From positions 1 to 64,000 of the forward strand of contig JAJEKV010000249.1 in assembly GCA_021234155.1 (NCBI GenBank): 64,000 nucleotides of DNA, written 5' to 3'. Shown here piece after piece: positions 56,215 through 64,000 of the stretch; positions within the stretch are counted from its first letter, which is position 1, and the number at the start of each line of letters is the position of its first letter. The notes under the pieces are model-generated. The model did not search any database, had not been told where the DNA came from, and worked only from the letters and a program-made list of their open reading frames with translations. A program made the position numbers and the translations under genes. The DNA comes from Isoetes taiwanensis. Its lineage: Eukaryota > Streptophyta > Lycopodiopsida > Isoetales > Isoetaceae.

Positions 56215-57687
56215 ACTAAAGACAAAATATGTATATGGGCATGCAGAGTACAGGCATATGATATCACCATTAAAGTGGTAAGTCTGGTCAATGACCCGAG
56301 TGCCTATTTACCTAACATATTTTTTGAACATGAAGACCAGGAAGGAATAGAAGACTCAGAGGCTGATAATAACTGTAGCCTAGTCATGAGCAGCACCGAA
56401 GAGCAGGATTGGCAAGGGGACATCAGGAAATACTTGGAGACCAAAGAAGTGCCAGCAGACATGAACTCCAGCCAACTGAGGAGATTCAAAGAAAAATGTG
56501 GTAAATTTAGGCGAATAGATGATGTGTTGTGCAGGGTTAACAAAGAGAGAGTGCTGATGAGATGCGTGGATAAGGAAGAAGCCAAACTGGTTCTTGAAGC
56601 TTGTCATGAAGGAGTGTGTGGAGGGCATTATGCAGCAGATACAACAACAAAGAAAATTCTGAGGTCAGGTTACTATTGGCCATCCTTATTCAAAGACTAC
56701 TATGATATTATCAAATGTTTTCACAAGTGCCAGGATTTTGGTAAAAGAATTCTGCAACCAGCACCTCTTACAGCCATAGTATCCCCTGGACCCTTCCAAG
56801 TTTGGGGATTAGACTTTATAGGGCCCATAGACCCACCTTCTTCTGCTCAGCATGAATATATCTTGGTTGCCACTGATTATTTCACCAAATGGGCTGAAGC
56901 TGTCCCATTAAGGCAAGCAAATGCCCTAACCACTGCCAAATTTCTTCATGAGAACATATGTGCAAGGTTTGGTATTCCTTTGAAAATCATCTCTGATAGG
57001 GGCATTCAATTTATGAATGAGGTTATTGCCACATTGCTAAACACCCTCAAAGTGAAGCACACAAAAAGCTCTGCCTATTACCCTCAAGGCAATGGCCAAG
57101 CTGAATCCACCAACAAAGTCTTAAAGTCTATCTTGCAAAAAACTATAGCAGTATCAAAGAAAGACTGGCATGTGAAGCTATGTGATGCACTATGGGCATA
57201 CAGAACCACCATAAAGGCTGCCACTAAACACACTCCATTTAGCCTAGTCTATGGGATTGAAGCCATCTTACCTATTGAACTAGAGCTCCCCTCACTAAGG
57301 TTGGCATATAAGATTAACTTGGAAATGGAAGAAGCTCACAGGGACAGGTTGGCAAAGTTGATGCAGTTGGAAGAACATAGGTATGAAGCTGAGAATGCAG
57401 TGCAACTGAAGAAAGCAAGAGATGTGGCAGCATTCAAAGCATCTCACAAATTGCAAGGGATTCTGAGAACTGGGGAGTTGGTACTAAAATGGAACAAAGC
57501 TAGAGAGAAAGTTGCAGCCAAATTTGAGAACCTATGGGAAGGTCCTTATGAGGTGCTTGGAGTTGCAGGAAAAGACTCATATTGGTTGAAATCTCTTGCA
57601 GATGGACATGAATTGCTCAACCCTATCAATATACTGCACCTAAAGAGGTACTGGCAACAGCATGTTGCCTTAATTCTCTTTGAATAA
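56215..57687 (+). CDS. RNase H tail and integrase
   Basis: In phase with the RT ORF after one TAA. The first ~20 codons (CRVQAYDITIKVVSLV) are the end of the Ty3-type RNase H. Integrase follows: a zinc-binding HHCC region with HEGVCGGH and CFHKCQ, then the catalytic core with Asp in VWGLDFIGPID, Asp in ISDRGIQFMN (usually SDNG) and Glu in PQGNGQAESTNK. A GPY/F-type C-terminus reads NLWEGPYEVLGVAGKDSYW and LHLKRYW. No chromodomain is present. It would insert the DNA copy into the genome. Present once, because block C was not duplicated. Confidence 0.9.
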   Translation, partial: TKDKICIWACRVQAYDITIKVVSLVNDPSAYLPNIFFEHEDQEGIEDSEADNNCSLVMSSTEEQDWQGDIRKYLETKEVPADMNSSQLRRFKEKCGKFRRIDDVLCRVNKERVLMRCVDKEEAKLVLEACHEGVCGGHYAADTTTKKILRSGYYWPSLFKDYYDIIKCFHKCQDFGKRILQPAPLTAIVSPGPFQVWGLDFIGPIDPPSSAQHEYILVATDYFTKWAEAVPLRQANALTTAKFLHENICARFGIPLKIISDRGIQFMNEVIATLLNTLKVKHTKSSAYYPQGNGQAESTNKVLKSILQKTIAVSKKDWHVKLCDALWAYRTTIKAATKHTPFSLVYGIEAILPIELELPSLRLAYKINLEMEEAHRDRLAKLMQLEEHRYEAENAVQLKKARDVAAFKASHKLQGILRTGELVLKWNKAREKVAAKFENLWEGPYEVLGVAGKDSYWLKSLADGHELLNPINILHLKRYWQQHVALILFE

Positions 57688-58414
57688 ATTTATGTCATGC
57701 TCAAAACGTAGGTTAACCTAGATTAATCAACTTTCAGGTGTTTAGTAGGGCTGGCATTGCTTCTCTTTTGAAAATATGTTTGAATTGCTTAGTTATTAGC
57801 CAGATAGTATAAAATAGCAAACAGGTCTGAAAAAACAATCGAGTTGAGTTCTCAGGTGAGAGCCAGGAATACAGGTTCATATTCAACAAACAATTGATTT
57901 CCATGCAGGTGCATCAGCAGATCCATTGTCACCCACCAATTGACCATTATCATGGAAATTTTCACTCTTTTGCATCACTCAGGACCCCATAAAAGTTGCT
58001 GATCACCTTCTCATAAAAAAGAAACTTGTTGTGAAGACAGAAATTCCTAATGTTGTTTCCAGTGTCATGCAGGTGCATCAGCAATTCCACCTTCATCCTT
58101 CACTAGTTGACCATCTCCACCTAAATCTGCATCCAGTGGCATCATTCAGATTCCCAAAGTTGCCAATCACCTTCACACCAAGGGCAACTGACTGAAGACA
58201 CAAACATTCTTAACTTTTTCCATTGTCATGCAGGTGCATCAGCAGATTTCATGATCATCCTTCATTAGTTGGCCACATCCACAAAACTTGATTCATTCTC
58301 CACATCCAAGATCCCACAGGTTGCCTATCACCTTCCCATCCAAGGCAACCTATTGAGAAAAGGGCTGTCAAGAGTAAAAGGCTGGAAAATTAGTTTGTTC
58401 CTTTTTTAGCATGA
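57688..58414 (+). repeat. 3' UTR with three ~162-bp tandem repeats
   Basis: CATGCAGGTGCATCAGCA occurs at 57902, 58066 and 58227. The units share the order TTGACCATC/CACCTTC/AAGGCAAC with considerable divergence. Tat/Ogre-lineage elements are known for tandem repeats in the 3' UTR, which supports the assignment. A clean polypurine tract directly before the LTR is not obvious. Confidence 0.75.
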
Positions 58415-58533
58415 TGCTGCCATGATTTGGCAGCATAGAAGAGCAAAGTCAAGAGTAAAAGGCTGGAAAATCAGTTTGTTCCTTTTTTTAGCATGATGCT
58501 GCCATGATTTGGCAGCATAGAAGAGCAAATGGC
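58370..58533. repeat. 82-bp tandem duplication across the 3' LTR start
   Basis: The stretch with GTCAAGAGTAAAAGGCTGG ... TTGGCAGCATAGAAGAGCAAA occurs twice, so the LTR start TGCTGCC appears at 58415 and 58497. The second one continues as full LTR. Confidence 0.85.
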
Positions 58534-60346
58534 ATTTCATATCATGTTGGGAGCACCCTTTACCTCTATGTCCCTCATTTCACTTGCCTCCACCCCTATA
58601 CATACCCCACTATGGTTCAAACTCTCTCCCTAGTCAAGAACTTCTCACACATCCTCAAAACACCCTCCATTTACTTGAAACACAAAAACTCCGTACAAAA
58701 TTGACCTACCATTAGTCAAAGTGGCATATTCTCTCTCTAAGTCAAAAGGAGAGAGAAAGAACTCACATCTTCAATGTCAAATGGCATGGACAAAAATAAG
58801 CTCAAAACATGGTTTAAACCATTGCTCAAATTCACATTTGATGAACTTGCCATGCCACATCATCATCCACCTCACCAAATTTGTCCACCTCATCACACAT
58901 CATTTTTTTCCATCTCACAAAGTTTTGACTAGGGGAAAAGTTTTACCAAGTCACCATATGCCACATCATCCTTGGATTGCCTACATGTACTCCATACTCA
59001 CCCCATGTCTAAACTCCAAATTCATTCCGTTTGAAAAGAAAAAATGTACAAACAAATCTTTTCCTAAGAAATTCTCCCATAGGTTGGAGCATCAAGAAGA
59101 TTCCGTGCAGCACAAAAAGATTCCCTAGTAGATTATGTTCTTGCCCTAAAATTTGGCTCCTAGGGAGATGTGCCCAATGTTTGGAATTTGCAAACACAAT
59201 ATTTTCTTATGCACCCCTTTGCCTTAGCATTATTTCACCCTATCACAGCGCGCCACGCCACCCAAGCATTATTTTTCATCGAATGCCTGTGGGATATTGC
59301 TCTTCAGTGAAAACTCTCTGACCTAAAAGGGTCAGGCCAAGATCCGATCTCTCTGAGGGATCTGGCCAAGAAACACCATAGCACGCATAAGCTAAAGCCA
59401 AACAAACTCAAAATGCCAAGAAGATGCCGGAAAGGAGAAGATAAAAAGGGGAAATTATTTGGAAACAAGGGTCGGCTTCTGTGCGAAAGATTCGACCTTT
59501 GTGACTGTATGTGGAGCGGATTTGCAGAATATGAGCGGAGAATGACCTGCCTTGCATGAAATACCTGAATATTTGATGCAAATTACTTGAATGTGTGCCT
59601 TCATCTGATTACTTTCGATCCTGTGCCCAAGACTCTGAGCTTGGGAATTTATGTTCCTATTCTGTGATGTTTCAATGAAAGAAAATTCGAACTTGGTAAG
59701 CATTGTCTTCATTTGATAATTAAAAGCATAACTTAGAAGCAAATCAGTAATCTCAATTCGTTTAACAAGCCCATAAGTAAATGTATGTCTTGAGAACTAA
59801 ATAGTAGCAGAAAAATAAAACATTGTGGTGTTGTGTTTTCTTTAGGAATAATCCATTCACTTGTCTCAGAAGTTAAAGTTGCCAAAAAATCTTCATAACA
59901 AAAGAGGAAGGACCAGATCTCAAAAAAGAGGTTAATGCACCTAGTTTGCAGAGCCATCAGAAAGTATTCCAATTGACAAAACTTGAAAAGACACTCTGTT
60001 CATATACTGGCAAAAAGTAGCTCTCGGGTTGGGATATTGACCCAAAATTGACCCAGTCATTATGATCAAATGCTCATAGTTACCCTAAGGATTTCTCAGC
60101 AGGCTTTCATAGACAAATCAAGCACCCTATCTAGTGTCCAATAAAATTGATTGCATGGAGAAAAGCCCAAGGAACCATATAAGAAAAGTGTTTTGCTGTG
60201 ACAGACTTTTTTCTGTTTAGGGAAACTAAACTATCTTGGTTGTTTGAGCAATTTTATTACAGTATTCTCTCACAGAGTGGTTGCCTATAGCAACCTGGAG
60301 GTTCTACACCATTGAGGTTGAGGGATTGCCAGGAATATCCTCAACA
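58497..60346 (+). repeat. 3' LTR (1850 bp)
   Basis: Runs from TGCTGCCATG to CTCAACA, followed by GCCCT. It carries the empty sites of the hAT MITE (single GTTTGAAA) and of the 4.3-kb TIR element. Relative to the 5' LTR it lacks ~235 bp and ~50 bp and has 17 extra bases near 58984-59000. Confidence 0.85.
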
Positions 60347-60351
60347 GCCCT
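60347..60351. repeat. Retrotransposon target-site duplication, right copy (GCCCT)
   Basis: Matches 31762-31766. Confidence 0.85.
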
Positions 60352-61107
60352 AAAATCGGAATATCAAGAGTAAGTCGTATTTAATTAAAGTGGGACTCAT
60401 TCCATTCCCACTTTTTTTCGGAACTCTGTTATTTTACACAAAAAGGAGCACCCCGACCCGAAAACTGTCCTTAATTCGAATTTTTGTCTGTTACTGTGCA
60501 TCCAAGCTTTCTCCCAGTTTTGTCGGATAGCGAGTCGAGTCCCTGTTTTGGGGCTTATTTGTCATTCAAAATAAGAGTTTTTCGCGTGAGGGTGAATTCC
60601 TTTACCAAGACATTTTGGCTCTATTTTCTTAGGTGGGTAGACAAGAGATCACAAATTCCAACAAAAATTAAGCAAATTGTTTACTTAATCACCAAAAAAT
60701 ACTAGTTTTGAGATACCTTATATTTATAAATGGGCTCATTACAATATATATTACAATGGGTGAAGCGACCATAGTGGTCGTATTATCACAATGATTACAC
60801 CCTCTTCACGCATGAACCACCTAGTGCAAACGGCGCGTGGAACTCTGTCCAAGTCACGGAGCAACTTACAGACGATAGAAATTTGTATGAGGAGTTCCTT
60901 CATAGGCCACGTGCTTGTATGTCCAACTGATGTCACCACCCTCTTCTCGGCATCTTTCTTCAATGAACTGGTCTTTTCATTGCTCCCAAGCATGTACTAT
61001 CTGGTCGAGATAAGGACTGCAAAAGACAAAATCAAGTTAGTCAAGTGATGCTACAGGCAAAAAAATTAAAATAAAACACAGTTCTTAGGGCCATTTTTGG
61101 AAAATAC

Positions 61108-61805
61108 AGGCCTGAGAGCCTTTCTCGACTCGCGAGTCGAGAAAGGCAGCTCAAAGCGAAAAACGCGGGTTTTAGGGGTCAGAAGGCCTTTCTCGACTCG
61201 CGAGTCGAGAAAGGCGACCAAAGTTTAAAAACGCAGGTTTTAGGGGGTTGAAGGCCTTTCGACCTCGCGAGTCGAGAAAGGCGACTTCGGGTTTAAAAAC
61301 GCAGGTTTTAGGGTCGAGGAAGGCCTTTCGACTTCGCGAAGTCGAGAAAAAAGCTCAAAGCCAAAAACGCGGGTTTTAGGGGTCGGGGAAGGCCTTTCGA
61401 CTCGCGAGTCGAAAGGCAGCTTCAAGGGAAAAATGCAGGTGTTAGGGGTCAGAAGGCCTTTCGACCGCGACTGTGAGTCGAAAGGCGGCGGTTTTAGGGG
61501 TGAAGGCCTTTCACTCGGCGAAATGAAAAGGCGTTTCAAAGTTTAAAAACGCAGGTTTTAGGGGTCAGAAGGCCTTTCTCGACTCGCATGAAATGAGAAA
61601 GGCAGCTCAAAGTTTAAAAACAGCGAGGTTTTAGGGTGAGAAGGCCTTTTCGACTCGCGAGAGTTGAGAAAGGCAGACTCAAAGTTTAAAAACGGTGTTT
61701 TAGGGTCAGCCCTTTCGACTCCTTGAGAGAAAGGCAGCTCAAAGCGATAAACGCAAGTTTTAGGGTCTTTCTCGACTCGCGATTCGAGAAAGGCAGCTCA
61801 GAGTA
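61108..61805. repeat. Array of ~68-bp palindromic units, diverged (element copy 2)
   Basis: About eleven units, starting near 61110, 61183, 61251, 61321, 61391, 61459, 61503, 61570, 61641, 61710 and 61765. The first two are identical in palindrome to copy 1. At 61391-61417 the palindrome is CCTTTCGACTCG plus its exact complement, with matching 2-base losses in both arms. Others are less symmetric. Confidence 0.85.
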
Positions 61806-64000
61806 AAGGCACACATTAGTATTTAACAATTGTTTTTATATTAGCACACATTAGTATTAGCACACATTAGCATTTTTATACTAGCACACCTTAATTAGCA
61901 CACATTAGTACTTTATATTACCACAATTAGCACACAATTAGTACTTTATACTACCACAATTAGTATTAGCACACATTAGTATTTTTATACATTAGTACAC
62001 ATTAGTATTAGCACACATTAGCATTTTATACTAGCACACACTATACTATACTATGTATTTTTTAATAAACACAATATTTTATGTATTTTCTATGAAAAAT
62101 TACCCTCCCCATAAATTTCCTATGTATTTTCTATGATAAATAGACCCTCCCCATGTATTTATCTAATGGACATCATATGCACCTATAATGCACATAATAA
62201 TAACTGAAAAATAATTTACCCTACTTACCCTTACAACTAATAATAATGCATTATACAAATATTATGACAACTTCAAAACTCACTCTACGTGACTTATTTT
62301 CAAAACTTATTTAATTGTTTCTTATAATACCCTTTTTTTCCCCAATATTTGAATTTTCAAGACTTATTTAATTGTTTCTTATACCCCCGCTATTTTTTTC
62401 CCCCAATATTTGAATTTTTTGAAATTTGGTACACACCTTTGTGCCGCACATCCTGTTGTACCACTTGGAAAGGAGAAACCACTGCTTTACGGCATCCGCA
62501 CCACGAATCCGTCGAAAAGGAATGACAGAGCTTCTTAATGGATATGGTGGAACAAATTTAGACGGTATGGCCCTCATTCCTTCTGCTAGCCGTAAACGTA
62601 GCCCTCTAATGAAGAAAGGCACGAAATGGCAAAAGGAGCAGGCCGGCCGGATAGGCAAGAGATCGGAGATGGCAGAAAGAAGCAAGAGCAGGGCAGATCG
62701 TGAGCCAAGGACCAGATCTGCGAGAATATTTTAGAGATGGTTCTTCAACAAAAGTTTCCTGTGCTAGATGCTCGACATATCCATGCTCTGTGCTGGAACT
62801 ACCTGCACCAAACAGCCAAATGTGTTCATATTCTTCACGAATCCTCGTGTTTAGGTTCTGGAGATGTCATTCAATCTTCAAGACCACATCTATAGACTCA
62901 CAAAGGCAAAATCGGCTCCCTGTTTGAATGGTGCAGACCCGTTGGCTAAAGATAAGCCACAACAAATCGATGGTGCACTTGACAGTCCGGTCCACCACCA
63001 GTTCGAGCTCCGCAACTCGAGTCGACCAAGCGGTGCAGCAGGTGCTCCATCTCCAGCTTGAGAAAAACACGATCTGGTCCGCCTCTGCACCCCACGATCT
63101 GGTCCGCCCTGCCTGATCCGCCTCTGCACCCAACGATATGCCCCTGCCCGATCTCGCCAAATGCTAGGAAAAGGAGATTCCGGTTGCAGAATCCGACTTC
63201 TACAGGCTTGATCTTCATCTCTGCTCCGTTTCCTGAGTTTGGCGACCTCCTTGCTCCCCTGCTTGGCAGTTGGTACAGATGAGAAGGCGGATTTGTTACA
63301 GAAGGTTACAGAAGAGGGGCTCCAGAGAGTTGAGTCCCTGTTTGTAGATCCCAGATCCTATCCTGTTTGCAGATGTCCGATCCTATTTGCAGATGTCCGA
63401 TCCTATTTGCATATCTACAAGCCAAATCCGGCGCCATGGATCCAAAACAGGGGCGCTGGCTTGATTCATGCATTGATGGATCAAGGTATGGGCGGAGTCT
63501 GGAAAGGCTTCGCGTTTATGGAGGGGGCGTTTATGGAAAGGCTTCGCGTTTTGGAAACACATTTGCTTTGGCTATCTTCCTTCCTATTGGGAGCCGTGGA
63601 GCAGGCCAAGAAAGACGAAAAGAGGATCCAGGATCGCATAATTTGCCATAGTGGTGAGGCTTTGCAAAGTGGTGAGGTTTTACATTCTCGCCTAGTGAGG
63701 CGAGAAAAATACCATTATCTAGACTACCATGTCATTAGTCATTATATTTATTTCTAATTTAGTCATTTAACCCGTCATTAGATTAATTGAAATTATTATT
63801 TAATTAATTATCTAATTAGTTTAATTAATTATTGATTATATATTAATAATAAATACTTTTCGAGGGGGACCCTTGCCCCCCTTTGCCCCTCCCGCTCCTC
63901 CTTTGCCCATGCTCTCCTCTCCCCTCCCTCTTTGCCTCTTTGCTCTCCCTCTTTGCCTCTTTGCTCTCCCTCCCTCTTTGCCTCTTTGCTCTCCCCCCTC
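61806..64000. other. Interior of TIR element copy 2
   Basis: 61810-62050 is a run of TTAGCACACATTAGTATT repeats. 62426-62734 is an open plus-strand frame with a basic segment (SRKRSPLMKKGTKWQKEQAG, then RIGKRSEMAERSKSRADREP) that could be a captured exon but is not recognised. A ~20-bp unit CAGATGTCCGATCCTATTTG is tandemly repeated about three times near 63355-63415. 63730-63860 is A/T-rich and 63880-64000 is pyrimidine-rich. Confidence 0.45.

Larger units (their letters stand above)
52862..56583 (+). repeat. Direct repeat B, second copy (3722 bp)
   Basis: Matches 39578-42971. It starts within the gag tail at TGAAAGCATCGA and passes without a break at 56583 into the integrase region, so it is the copy joined to the element's true 3' part. 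Net of the 323-bp MITE insertion and small indels the lengths agree exactly. Confidence 0.9.
31767..60346 (+). mobile_element. Tat-like Ty3/gypsy LTR retrotransposon with nested insertions and an internal duplication
   Basis: Both LTR ends (TGCTGCC... and ...CTCAACA, with ...CTCAATA at the 5' LTR) and the shared GCCCT flank show that this is one insertion. A tRNA-Gln primer site follows the 5' LTR. Coding order is gag with CCHC knuckles, protease, RNase H, RT, degenerate RNase H, integrase. Nested additions are a hAT MITE and a 4.3-kb TIR element in the 5' LTR, a 9.9-kb segment X between two direct copies of a 3.4-kb gag/pol block, and a MITE in the second block. Without these, LTRs are roughly 1.9-2.1 kb and the whole is about 11 kb. 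Frameshifts and stops in both blocks make it non-autonomous as read. Confidence 0.85.
60372..64000. mobile_element. 4.3-kb-family TIR element, copy 2 (right end outside the window)
   Basis: Starts AAGTCGTATTTAATTAAAGT, 21 bp after the retrotransposon duplication. The first ~740 bp are nearly identical to 33911-34640. It has its own palindrome array (61108-61800), then a different interior. It rejoins copy 1 at the palindrome TTCTCGCCTAGTGAGGCGAG (about 63685), the A/T stretch and the pyrimidine tract. The terminal repeat and target duplication lie beyond 64000. Confidence 0.8.

Noticed and set aside
56275-56284. GTAAGT after AAAGTG as a splice donor in the integrase ORF
   Set aside because: The reading frame is continuous through it and no matching acceptor is needed; probably chance.
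38731-57687. Two independent neighbouring gypsy elements
   Set aside because: Only one pair of LTRs and one shared target duplication exist, and the second copy lacks a 5' LTR, primer site and gag start.

Overview
This window looks like repeat-rich nuclear DNA of a plant-lineage (streptophyte) eukaryote. The supporting signs are short GT-AG introns, a primer-binding site matching plant tRNA-Gln, a Tat-like Ty3/gypsy retrotransposon, hAT transposons, a LINE, and a gene with the nucleoplasmin-like domain of plant FKBP43/53. Species cannot be fixed from the sequence; a non-flowering lineage is a guess from the DUF7869-like and LINE families. No rRNA, tRNA, CRISPR array or bacterial-type operon was recognised.

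Layout. 1-2190: no clear gene, perhaps decayed LTR-retrotransposon sequence. 2.0-4.4 kb: about ten copies of a GATCGCGGCCGCGATC-like palindrome, with an unrecognised minus-strand exon. 4.5-6.78 and 16.49-17.3 kb: a decayed DUF7869-like, probably transposon-borne gene split by a 9.7-kb hAT element (6784-16492). The hAT carries a broken transposase, a run of imperfect hairpins, and minus-strand coiled-coil and kinase-like ORFs. 17.4 and 26.2 kb: two diverged copies of a small ~80-residue ORF, each with a TATA box 36 bp upstream of its ATG. 18.0-23.5 kb: a minus-strand LINE with ORF1, ORF2, a pentanucleotide 3' tail and 5' monomer repeats. 30.2-31.0 kb: a four-exon nucleoplasmin-like gene, the best cellular gene here.

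31767-60346 is a single LTR-retrotransposon insertion (5-bp TSD GCCCT on both sides), swollen by later events. Its 5' LTR holds a hAT MITE and a 4.3-kb TIR element whose empty site survives in the 3' LTR. Its coding part is arranged A-B-X-B-C: a 3.4-kb gag/pol segment (B) occurs twice in direct orientation, separated by a 9.9-kb foreign segment (X). The second B also carries a 319-bp MITE. The coding order is gag, protease, an RNase H with all four catalytic acids, RT, a degenerate second RNase H, integrase. RNase H upstream of RT, in the gag-protease reading frame, is the most unusual coding feature of the window.

A second copy of the 4.3-kb TIR element starts at 60372 and runs off the window. 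Both copies contain arrays of ~68-bp units, each centred on a long palindrome. All mobile-element coding regions seen here are interrupted, so none is likely autonomous as read.
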